From Gammaproteobacteria bacterium (GTDB lineage Bacteria > Pseudomonadota > Gammaproteobacteria > UBA6186 > Azoamicaceae): a stretch of 56,828 bases of DNA. The DNA lies in assembly GCA_020054325.1 (NCBI GenBank), contig JAGVLG010000008.1, positions 1 to 56,828 on the forward strand, read 5' to 3'. The notes beneath the pieces are model-generated. The model saw only the letters and a program-made list of their open reading frames with translations, made no database searches and was not told the origin of the DNA. Shown piece by piece: positions 42,221-50,447 of the stretch; the stretch's first letter is position 1; every line of letters begins with the position of its first letter. Made by a program: the position numbers and the translations under genes.

Positions 42221-42356
42221 GAACTTACCATCTGTTTTGTTATGTAGATAGATGGTACCTTAGCATTTTTGTTAAGTAAAGCCCTTATGGTTGGTTTATT
42301 AACTGACTGCTTGCCAAATAGCTGTAATTGTGCGAATGTTTAGCGGTCAAATTTTT

Positions 42357-42433
42357 GCGCCCGTAGCTCAGCTGGATAGAGTACTTGGCTTCGAACCAAG
42401 TGGTCAGGAGTTCGAATCTCTTCGGGCGCGCCA
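42357..42433 (+). tRNA. tRNA-Arg (anticodon UCG)
   Basis: A 77-base cloverleaf with an encoded CCA end. Acceptor GCGCCCG pairs with CGGGCGC, the D arm is GCTCAGCTGGATAGAGT, the anticodon stem CTTGG/CCAAG encloses loop CTTCGAA with anticodon TCG (reads CGA), and the T arm is AGGAG TTCGAAT CTCTT. A UCG anticodon for Arg is uncommon among gammaproteobacteria, which mostly read CGA with an ICG tRNA. Confidence 0.95.
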
Positions 42434-42437
42434 TTTA

Positions 42438-42827
42438 TCACCGCATCATATTCCAGCACTTCTCATCTGGGATAACATATTTTTGCATCAAAGTATCGTG
42501 CAGATTACGTTCGTAACAATTAGAGATTTTCTTATAAATTTCACGCGCAGCTTCTTTATCATAGCTCGCATCAAATGAACTTTGCATATCGTTAATACAT
42601 AGCTCTATAGCACTTGTAGCAAAATTAATACATTCAGTATCTTTTAGGGTTACGCAGGTCTTTATTTGTGGAAAAATTACGTTACAAAATTGCTGGGGAT
42701 AACCTGTTTTTATGGTTGCAATTAACTCTTCTTTTGAAATTTTAGTATGAGTTCCTTTCAAATAAACAAATCCCACGATTATCGCAAGTAATATCACGCT
42801 AAAAATTAACATGGTTCTACGTGGCAT
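42438..42827 (-). CDS. Small single-span membrane protein with four or more cysteines
   Basis: A 129-residue protein with an N-terminal hydrophobic segment (residues 5-23, MLIFSVILLAIIVGFVYLKG) that may be a signal anchor. The rest is exported or periplasmic and includes cysteines spaced CNVIFPQIKTC, ECINFATSAIELC and NCYERN, suggesting disulfide bonds. The stop lies 4 bases after the tRNA and on the opposite strand. No family recognised. Confidence 0.55.
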   Translation of the reverse strand: MPRRTMLIFSVILLAIIVGFVYLKGTHTKISKEELIATIKTGYPQQFCNVIFPQIKTCVTLKDTECINFATSAIELCINDMQSSFDASYDKEAAREIYKKISNCYERNLHDTLMQKYVIPDEKCWNMMR

Positions 42828-42876
42828 GTTTATGGTACTCTATGTTCTGACGACTATACTTGGAGTTTAGTAGAAT

Positions 42877-43824
42877 ATGTCTAATGCGCAACCTAATCTA
42901 ATTCAAAATTATTTATGTGATTTACAGAACCGCATTTGTGCTAGCCTTGAGCAACAAGAGCCTAACGCAAAATTTGTAATAGATAACTGGACTAGTGCAC
43001 ATACGCTACAAGGAAGTACCAGAATAATGCGTGCTGGTAAATACATCGAGCATGCCGCTGTAAATTTTTCTATAGTGCAAGGTAACAAATTACCACCAAG
43101 TGCCAGTTTACGTTATCCGCAACTAGTAGATGCAGCATTTACTGCCTTAGGGGTATCTTTAATTATTCATCCGCAAAATCCTTATGTCCCTACGACGCAT
43201 ATGAATGTAAGATTTTTTATTTCTGAGCCAGAAGGTTTTGATCCAATATGGTGGTTTGGTGGCGGTTACGATTTAACACCGTATTATCCATTTGAAGAGG
43301 ATTGTCAGCACTGGCACCAAGTAGCACATGATGCTTGTATAGCATTTGGCCCAGATGTTTACCCGCGTTATAAGCAATGGTGTGATGATTATTTCAGCTT
43401 ACCGCATCGTAATGAAAAACGTGGTATTGGCGGGTTATTTTTTGATGATTTAAATCTTTGGGATTTTGCTACCTGTGCCGCATTTATGCAAAGTGTTGGT
43501 AATAGTTTTCTACCAGCATATATTCCAATTTTGCAGCGACGTAAAGATTTGCCGTTTTCACAACGCCAGCGCGACTTTCAATTATACCGACGTGGTCGTT
43601 ATGTTGAGTTTAATTTGTTGTATGATCGAGGCACTTTATTTGGTTTGCAATCTAAGGGGCGGACTGAATCAATTTTAGCATCGCTACCGCCACAGGTTGC
43701 TTGGCGCTATAATTGGCAACCGGAAGATAATAGTCCCGAACAACGTTTGTATGATTTTTTACAACCGCGTGAATGGCTTAACTGTCAGGTTCAGCGGCAA
43801 AATGATCTTTTAGAGCCAGCTTGA
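42877..43824 (+). CDS. hemF: Oxygen-dependent coproporphyrinogen III oxidase
   Basis: A 315-residue cytosolic haem-synthesis enzyme (E. coli HemF 299). Family motifs include [62 protein letters not shown] and [35 protein letters not shown]. It needs oxygen, in line with coq7 and the bd oxidase. A ribosome-binding site (GGAG) lies 13-16 bases upstream and a TATACT at 42855. The last 47 bases overlap the end of xseB on the other strand. Confidence 0.97.
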   Translation: MSNAQPNLIQNYLCDLQNRICASLEQQEPNAKFVIDNWTSAHTLQGSTRIMRAGKYIEHAAVNFSIVQGNKLPPSASLRYPQLVDAAFTALGVSLIIHPQNPYVPTTHMNVRFFISEPEGFDPIWWFGGGYDLTPYYPFEEDCQHWHQVAHDACIAFGPDVYPRYKQWCDDYFSLPHRNEKRGIGGLFFDDLNLWDFATCAAFMQSVGNSFLPAYIPILQRRKDLPFSQRQRDFQLYRRGRYVEFNLLYDRGTLFGLQSKGRTESILASLPPQVAWRYNWQPEDNSPEQRLYDFLQPREWLNCQVQRQNDLLEPA

Positions 43825-43999
43825 CGTCTTCGATACGCTGTTTACATATAGTGTAAGCTTCAGTTGCGTCCTGAACCATCGGCACTAGGGCGTCAATATC
43901 CGGTTCTTCTTGCATTCGCAAAGTGCGGGCGATTTCATTTAGTTTTTGATAGTTGGCATTAAAGCCAGTTGCAGTTGTTTGGTTAGTCTTTTTTGTCAT
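43778..43999 (-). CDS. xseB: Exodeoxyribonuclease VII small subunit
   Basis: A 73-residue helical protein that pairs with XseA to degrade single-stranded DNA. The pattern [51 protein letters not shown] is the XseB two-helix fold. It overlaps xseA by 17 bases on the same strand and its end overlaps hemF by 47 bases in antisense. Confidence 0.85.
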   Translation of the reverse strand: MTKKTNQTTATGFNANYQKLNEIARTLRMQEEPDIDALVPMVQDATEAYTICKQRIEDVKLALKDHFAAEPDS

Positions 44000-45413
44000 A
44001 TTGCGTTACCTGGATAGCTCCGTCATGAAATTCAATGGTTAAATTAGTATATTGTTGTGCCGCCTGTGCTGAACTGATTACCTTGTTGCCTGAAGCGTGT
44101 ACCAATGCAAACCCCTTCTTAAGTATTTGCTTGGGGCTTTGGCTTAATATTTCTGCCATTATCAATTGTAATTGTTTTTCTATCGATAAGCAGTTTTGCT
44201 TGGCCTGGGTTATGATTTGCTGCAAAGTATTAGCAATACGCTCAGCCACACGTTGTAGCATATTGTTTGCTGCAGTTGTAATTTCAAGTTGTAATTTTTC
44301 CAGGACATAATCAGTATATTTATATATGTGCTGAATTTTTCTTCCAATTTCGGCATAACTATTGTCGGCAGCTATGGCATTGTCAGTTACAACTGTAAAT
44401 ATACGATGTATTACTTTAGATGGCGTGTCGAAGCGTTCTCCTGCTATTTCATCTAAAATTGTGTAGTCGCGCTCATGCCCTACTCCAACCATAACATGGA
44501 TTGGGCATAGACATATAGCTCGAGCCAGCTGTTCATTATTAAGCCATGCTAAATCAGATAGTGCGCCACCGCCTCGAATTATTACTAGCGCATCAAACGA
44601 GTTATTGGCATGTTCAGTAATTGCTTTACTAAGAGCCTGACAAATACTGCCAGGAGCTGCTTCGCCCTGAAATGTAGCAGTGTAATAAACGAATTCACAC
44701 AAATTATATTTTGCGAGTATTTTGGCTTCACGGTTGAAGTCGCCAAGGCCTGCGGCATTTTGTGGGCTAATTACTGCTACTCTTACAAAATCTAAAGGCT
44801 TTTCGATTTCTTTATTTTTATTAATGATCTTTTCAGCGGTCAACACTTCACGAATTTTGGCAAGCTTTGCTGCCATGTCACCTAGAGTATAAGTAGGATC
44901 AATATCGTCAATAAATAATGCTAATCCATATTGCGCATGGAATTCGACCCGCGCTAACACCAGTACTTTTATGCCAGCATCAAGGTTTGAACCTGTCCCT
45001 TGTGAAAACTTATGGTTTATCGCCTCAACCTGAGATTGCCATATTCTCGCACTACTGCGGGCCATTAAATTACCTTGCTCATCATGCTCTACTAGGGTAA
45101 TAAACATGTGTCCCTTATTTAAACGTAGCTCACTAATTTCAGCACTTATCCAGGCAGCATGCGGAAATGTATTTTGGATAATATCACTAATTTTGAACAG
45201 AAATGCTGATAACGAGTATTCTGTGCGGGTATGTTGTTGTGCGGATACTATAGTTGCAGCGGATACTGCAACAAAGTCCTCTGGTAACCACCGTATAAAT
45301 TTATTATGATCTACCCCATCTGGAATGTACCAGCGTTTAGTTGCATTGTTCCAACGTGCCCCTAAACGCTTTGCTTCATCTTTTTCAAGAAATGGTACAT
45401 TAAGTTCGATCAT
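43983..45413 (-). CDS. xseA: Exodeoxyribonuclease VII large subunit with N-terminal DUF5710-like domain
   Basis: A 476-residue protein. The core (from about residue 65, EYSLSAFLFKISDIIQNTF) is XseA: the OB-fold nucleic-acid binding domain (HAAWISAEISELRLNKGHMFITLVEH), the catalytic domain with VAVISPQNAAGLGDF, VIIRGGGALSDLAWLNN and VGVGHERDYTILDEIAGERFDTPSK, and the coiled-coil region. Residues 1-45 (VPFLEKDEAKRLGARWNNATKRWYIPDG) match the short DUF5710 pattern with two conserved Trp, not found in E. coli XseA. The extension is in frame and the ATG begins the domain, so it is a true fusion. It probably adds DNA or protein contact. Confidence 0.88.
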   Translation of the reverse strand: MIELNVPFLEKDEAKRLGARWNNATKRWYIPDGVDHNKFIRWLPEDFVAVSAATIVSAQQHTRTEYSLSAFLFKISDIIQNTFPHAAWISAEISELRLNKGHMFITLVEHDEQGNLMARSSARIWQSQVEAINHKFSQGTGSNLDAGIKVLVLARVEFHAQYGLALFIDDIDPTYTLGDMAAKLAKIREVLTAEKIINKNKEIEKPLDFVRVAVISPQNAAGLGDFNREAKILAKYNLCEFVYYTATFQGEAAPGSICQALSKAITEHANNSFDALVIIRGGGALSDLAWLNNEQLARAICLCPIHVMVGVGHERDYTILDEIAGERFDTPSKVIHRIFTVVTDNAIAADNSYAEIGRKIQHIYKYTDYVLEKLQLEITTAANNMLQRVAERIANTLQQIITQAKQNCLSIEKQLQLIMAEILSQSPKQILKKGFALVHASGNKVISSAQAAQQYTNLTIEFHDGAIQVTQYDKKD

Positions 45414-45417
45414 GCCG

Positions 45418-46596
45418 TTAACTAGTTTTGTATCTATTGGCTGCTACAACAGCACTATATCCTGGCCTTGTGTTAGGAAGAGCGCTTGATACATTAGTGC
45501 TACTACCTCTACTCGGAAGATTTTTATCACGGTCAAATGCAGAGGATATTGCCTCAGCTTTTCTGGCACGACACTTAGCAACGACATCATCTTTAAATGC
45601 TGTTAATTTATTGACTAATGTATCTAAGTAAGTATTAACAAACGGATTTGCTAGGAACGCAGTATTATTGTCCCTAGTGATAATTGTACTGTCGCATAAT
45701 GCGCCAACCACATTTCTTACGTTTTGCAGCCTGTCAATATCACCAACGCGCTGTGCTTGATTTGGTGCTGAATGATATAGATTATTGAAAGTATCTAGTG
45801 ATCTTATCGCATCTGGTAAAGACTCCATTAAAGCATCGTATGCTTGTTCTGGAATTGTCCTTTGATAAGAATCCAATAATGTAGCATTAGCATTGCGCGC
45901 CTGATCTAACTGGATATCTAAAATTGTATTCATAAGAAACTCAATTAACTCTTTTGCTGATGGGATCTGAGCTCCCTTCTGCAAGTCCTTAACTTCGTGT
46001 GACTTCAAAGCTATACACAGTAGCTCTTGATTCTCTGGTTGACGCAACCAATCTAGCACTGTTTTGAAAACTAGCAGTAGCGCATCATACTTTCCTTCAG
46101 TTTTTCTATGTGCCACTCTAATTAGTGCAATTTTCCTAATTTCTGCATCAATTAATGCTGCCAAGTCATCGAGCTTAGACTTAACTTGTGCTGGTTCATA
46201 AACTTTTTCCAGGCTACGCTGTAAATCCTTCAACGCACTGATAAACCTTTCAGCTTCAGTGGTTTTTTCAGCCTTTGTTTCATTATGGCCAGGTACAAAC
46301 TTTCCGGCTGCATAAGCAAATAGCGCAAATAATCCAGGTGCTTCGGAAGTTGTACTAGCCTCTGAGCTTGCTGTAGTACCTGTATCGCTCTGGGCAGTGA
46401 CTTCAGAGCTAGCTGTTGCTGAATCACCGCTTGATGCTTCACTGGTTTCTTGACCTGGGTGATCTGTAGTAACTGGCTTTGCGCTTGCCTCAGCCCGTAA
46501 CTCTGAATTACGTAGCTTCTGAATATCTTCATTTTGACGAATATAGTCTGCAACTTCATCAACTAAATGGCTAATTATCTTTTCAAGACTGTTCAT
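45418..46596 (-). CDS. Unknown 392-residue helical protein with Ser/Thr/Glu-rich linker
   Basis: A soluble protein with three parts: helical residues 1-35 (SHLVDEVADYIRQNEDIQKLRN), a low-complexity linker (about 36-90) of Ser, Thr, Ala and Glu, then a helical domain (about 110-345) and a basic Ser-rich tail. The linker is rich in ASSE-like units. A short hydrophobic stretch (GLFALFAYAAGKFV, about 88-101) may contact membrane. There is no signal peptide. The stop lies 4 bases upstream of xseA's start, so the genes may be co-transcribed, although the relationship is not evident. Composition fits a host-directed protein, but that is only speculative. Confidence 0.55.
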   Translation of the reverse strand: MNSLEKIISHLVDEVADYIRQNEDIQKLRNSELRAEASAKPVTTDHPGQETSEASSGDSATASSEVTAQSDTGTTASSEASTTSEAPGLFALFAYAAGKFVPGHNETKAEKTTEAERFISALKDLQRSLEKVYEPAQVKSKLDDLAALIDAEIRKIALIRVAHRKTEGKYDALLLVFKTVLDWLRQPENQELLCIALKSHEVKDLQKGAQIPSAKELIEFLMNTILDIQLDQARNANATLLDSYQRTIPEQAYDALMESLPDAIRSLDTFNNLYHSAPNQAQRVGDIDRLQNVRNVVGALCDSTIITRDNNTAFLANPFVNTYLDTLVNKLTAFKDDVVAKCRARKAEAISSAFDRDKNLPSRGSSTNVSSALPNTRPGYSAVVAANRYKTS

Positions 46597-46616
46597 GTTA
46601 TCTCCTGATCATTCCA

Positions 46617-48656
46617 TTAAGCAATCGCATGATGCTCGAGTAAAGCATCAACCTCCGGTTCACGCCCAGCAAAAGCTTTGAACAATTCCATTGCTGGCTT
46701 AGAGCCACCTCTCTCTAAAATTTGTGTCACAAAAGCATTTCCAACCTCGTTATTGTATACATTATTCTTATTAAAAATTGCAAACGCATCACACGATAAT
46801 ACTTCAGCCCATAAATAACTATAATATCCAGCAGCATAACCACCGGCAAAGATATGTCCAAAACTATTTTGAAACCGATTAAACTCTGGAATTGGTACTA
46901 CAGACACTTCAGATCTTACGCTATCTAATATTTGTGCCACAGTTTTGTTTTGATCTTTGCCATTCTTAGCGTGGATCCGTAAATCAAACAAAGTGAACTC
47001 AATTTGTCGCATTAATGCCATGCCAGATTGAAAATTTTTAGTCGCTAATAATTTTTCGAAAATAGCTCTAGGCAAAGGTTCGCCAGTTTTAATATTTTCT
47101 GAAATATCCTGTATTACATCCCATTGCCAACACCAATTTTCCATAAACTGACTGGGTAGCTCAACCGCATCCCAAGCAACACCATTCATGCCAGCAGCAC
47201 TATAATAATCTACTTGAGTTAACACATGATGTAGGGTGTGCCCGAATTCATGAAATAAAGTAATTACATCATCGTGGGTTAATAAACCTGGGTTATTATC
47301 TACTGGTGGTGCAAAATTACAATTTAAATATGCAATTGGATGTTGCAATAAATTGTTAGAAAAACGCATGCGTGAAATACATTCAGACATCCATGCGCCG
47401 CTGCGCTTGCCATCTCTGGCATACAAATCAGTATAAAAGTAGCCACGCAAATTATTGTGTTTATCCAAAACTTTAAATAAACGTACGGTTGGATGCCATT
47501 TTTGAAAACCGCTTAGCTCCTCAATTTGTAAGCCAAAAACAGTGCGCACTAATTTAAATAAACCTGTTAAAACTCGCGGTTCTGGAAAATATGCACGCAA
47601 TGCTTCTTCAGAAACTTCATACTGTTGAATTTTAAACAATTCGGAGTAGTAAGCAATATCCCATGCCTCTAGCTGAGTTATGTTGTCGGTCTTTGTAGCA
47701 AAGTCTTGCAGCTGCTTAAATTCTTGTTCGGCTTTCGGTTTGGCACGAACTATTAAGTTATGCAAAAATTGTAAAATGTCTTCGAGATTCTTTGCCATTT
47801 TTGGCACAAGCGAATAAGCAACGTAGTTAGAATAACCAGCAAGTTCAGCTAGCCTAGCACGCTTTGCTAGAATTTGATTTATGATATCAGTATTATCCCA
47901 ACGGTTGGCATTTGGTCCTTGATCGGAGGCTCTGGTGCTATATGCATAATAAAATTCACGACGTAATTCCCGATCTTTAGCGTTTGACATAATTGCATAG
48001 TAGCTTGGAAAATCGAGTGTAAAGATCCAACCATCATGATTTTGATCTTTGGCTTTTTGATGCGCTATATCTAATGCTAGCTTGGGTAAACCCGCAAGTA
48101 CTGATGCTTGTGTGGCATTTACTCTATAATCCCAATTTTCAGTAGCATCAAGTAAATTGTTAGAAAATTGATTTTCAAGGTCACTTAATTCTTCGGCTAG
48201 CCTTTTAAATTCGCTTCTAGATTCAGGAGCTAGATCTACGCCGCACAATTTAAAATCACGAATGGCATTAGTTATAATTATTTGTTGTGCATCGGTTAGT
48301 GATTTAAAATCTTCGGAAATATATATTTCAAGATAAATTTTATACAGATCACCATCTTGCATAATTTCAGTTTCGAAGTTTGTTACGATAGGTAACAATT
48401 CGTCGTAAGTAGCGCGTATATCTGGAGTATTTGCCACGGCGTTTAGGTGTTCAAGTTGCGACCAAATTCGGTTTAAACTTTCCGCTGCTTCTTCCAATGG
48501 CTGAATTGAAGTATCCCAAGAATGTACCTCATTCTGTTTGGTTATTTGGACTTTATCTTTATAGTTTTTGAGCGCTATGGGGATCTCAGTTTTAAAATAC
48601 GAGATATTTAATTCATCAAATTTAGGGGCATAGTAAGCGACATTTTGATCGGACAT
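46617..48656 (-). CDS. prlC: Oligopeptidase A (M3 metallopeptidase)
   Basis: A 679-residue cytosolic zinc peptidase (E. coli PrlC 680) that degrades short peptides including signal-peptide fragments. The ATG at 48654-48656 has AGAGGG 6 bases upstream and gives the family length. The HEXXH motif is HEFGH (residues 469-473), followed by the third ligand Glu in WDAVELPSQFMENW. Other motifs include GYSNYVAYSLVPKMA and QFEFTLFD-like FTLFDLRIH. It is complete, with no sign of damage. Confidence 0.96.
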   Translation of the reverse strand: MSDQNVAYYAPKFDELNISYFKTEIPIALKNYKDKVQITKQNEVHSWDTSIQPLEEAAESLNRIWSQLEHLNAVANTPDIRATYDELLPIVTNFETEIMQDGDLYKIYLEIYISEDFKSLTDAQQIIITNAIRDFKLCGVDLAPESRSEFKRLAEELSDLENQFSNNLLDATENWDYRVNATQASVLAGLPKLALDIAHQKAKDQNHDGWIFTLDFPSYYAIMSNAKDRELRREFYYAYSTRASDQGPNANRWDNTDIINQILAKRARLAELAGYSNYVAYSLVPKMAKNLEDILQFLHNLIVRAKPKAEQEFKQLQDFATKTDNITQLEAWDIAYYSELFKIQQYEVSEEALRAYFPEPRVLTGLFKLVRTVFGLQIEELSGFQKWHPTVRLFKVLDKHNNLRGYFYTDLYARDGKRSGAWMSECISRMRFSNNLLQHPIAYLNCNFAPPVDNNPGLLTHDDVITLFHEFGHTLHHVLTQVDYYSAAGMNGVAWDAVELPSQFMENWCWQWDVIQDISENIKTGEPLPRAIFEKLLATKNFQSGMALMRQIEFTLFDLRIHAKNGKDQNKTVAQILDSVRSEVSVVPIPEFNRFQNSFGHIFAGGYAAGYYSYLWAEVLSCDAFAIFNKNNVYNNEVGNAFVTQILERGGSKPAMELFKAFAGREPEVDALLEHHAIA

Positions 48657-48832
48657 CGAGATCCCTCTGGCATATTTAATATCAATTGCAATATACCACC
48701 CTAACGATATTTTTAGCAACACGCCTAGTAATACGGGTTAAGGTTAAGGCGAAACTGAGTAAACTGTCCTAAATTTAGTAATGTAAGCGAATTATTTCGC
48801 GACCTATTACATAATCTGTAAATGTGGGCTAT

Positions 48833-50446
48833 ATGCGTAAGAAAATCGTACTGACTGAAAAAATAATTAAGATTATCAAGATCTTAAAGCGGTCTATTAC
48901 CAGAAAAATGCTAGTGGTGGTCTTTTCAATATATCTAGTCCTTACTATTGCAGTAACCCTAGCACAAATGAATTTTGAATATGAAACTACTAAACGCCAA
49001 ACGGTAGAGGCACTAAGCGATATAGCAGCGATGACTGATGATAGTTTAAGTCAAGCAATATGGGAATTTAACGTTGCCCAAATAAAAAGCATCTTACAAG
49101 GTATCTCTACTAATAAGATTATAGTAGGCCAAGAGCTAATAGTATTTGATAGTGCTGCGTTAGAAGAATTAAAAAATTTAAAATTAGGGCTAATAAATAA
49201 TGAAAACGAAGAAATTGTTACGATTGATGCCGAAACACTTAAAGCTACAGTATACCCCAGCAGACTACTGCGCTTACTTCCTTATAAGCATGAAATCTAT
49301 CATACAGATTTAACTAACCATAAACAAAAAATTGGTGAAATTATATTATATTCGAGTAACAAAATTGTTTTTGATCAAGTTAAAGAAAATTTTATTATTC
49401 TGATAATTAATGCATGTATTAAAACTATTGCATTGTGGGTATGTTTCTTATGGGCTGGTTATACATATATATCTAAGCCATTAGCGCAATTAAATACTGC
49501 AATAAAACAATTAGCTACTGGAAATTGGAATGCTGAACTAGTATCAAAAGTTATCAAAGAAAATAAAAAAACTGAAATTAATACTTTGATTGATTCATTC
49601 AATGAAATGACCCATGAATTACATGCTGCACAAATTAATTTACAGAAGCATGAGTCTGCCTTAGCTCAATCCGAAAAACTTGCTTCAGTTGGAGCTTTAA
49701 TGGCTGGAATAGCACATGAAATAAATAATCCATTAGGATCTATTATGCAGAGTACACAAAATGTATTGCGCCGCATCGATCCAGAATTAGAAGTTAATCA
49801 ACAAGCGGCAACAGTTATCGGGATTGATTTACATAAGCAACATGAATATTTACAAAAACGAGAGATTTTAACATTTTTAGATAATATACGTGTTGCAGGC
49901 GAAAGAGCTTCAAGTATAGTTAAAAACATGTTACGATTCACACGTCGCTCAAATTCAGAAATGTCGCGTAGCAATGTAGTTGATTTGATCAACGATGGTC
50001 TACAGTTAGTATTAACTGACTTTAGTTTGCAAGAAAATGCTGATCTTAAACAAATAGTAATTGAAAAGAATTTCTGTGCCAATGAGGTATTCATTGATTG
50101 TTTTCCGATTGAAATTCAACAAGTAATTTTAAACTTACTAAAAAATGCTATCCAAGCTTTACAAACAGTTAATCACTCTAAAAAAATAACAATTGAATTA
50201 GAAAAGCTTGATGAAAGTCATATACGCTTAATTATTGCAGATAACGGTCCCGGCATGCCAGATGATGTCAAATCTCAGATATTTAAACCATTTTTTACAA
50301 CCAAACCGGTTGGTATTGGCACTGGGCTAGGATTATCAGTGTGCCGCAATATTATCGTGGAAAAACACCGCGGCACAATGGAAGTTGAATCTGCAGTTGG
50401 AGCTGGCACTAAATTTATTATCGATTTGCCAATAATTAAGTCTTAA
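48833..50446 (+). CDS. Membrane sensor histidine kinase
   Basis: A 537-residue kinase when started at the ATG at 48833 (a GTG at 48824 is possible). Membrane segments lie at about residues 24-44 (KMLVVVFSIYLVLTIAVTLAQ) and 187-211, enclosing a periplasmic sensor domain of about 140 residues. Then come HAMP (about 212-265), HisKA with His295 (GIAHEINNPLGS), and HATPase_c with the N box (QQVILNLLKNAIQAL), ADNGPGM and GTGLGLSV. No response regulator is adjacent. The HEINNPLG form is found in NtrB/RegB-like enzymes. Confidence 0.9.
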   Translation: MRKKIVLTEKIIKIIKILKRSITRKMLVVVFSIYLVLTIAVTLAQMNFEYETTKRQTVEALSDIAAMTDDSLSQAIWEFNVAQIKSILQGISTNKIIVGQELIVFDSAALEELKNLKLGLINNENEEIVTIDAETLKATVYPSRLLRLLPYKHEIYHTDLTNHKQKIGEIILYSSNKIVFDQVKENFIILIINACIKTIALWVCFLWAGYTYISKPLAQLNTAIKQLATGNWNAELVSKVIKENKKTEINTLIDSFNEMTHELHAAQINLQKHESALAQSEKLASVGALMAGIAHEINNPLGSIMQSTQNVLRRIDPELEVNQQAATVIGIDLHKQHEYLQKREILTFLDNIRVAGERASSIVKNMLRFTRRSNSEMSRSNVVDLINDGLQLVLTDFSLQENADLKQIVIEKNFCANEVFIDCFPIEIQQVILNLLKNAIQALQTVNHSKKITIELEKLDESHIRLIIADNGPGMPDDVKSQIFKPFFTTKPVGIGTGLGLSVCRNIIVEKHRGTMEVESAVGAGTKFIIDLPIIKS

Positions 50447-50447
50447 C

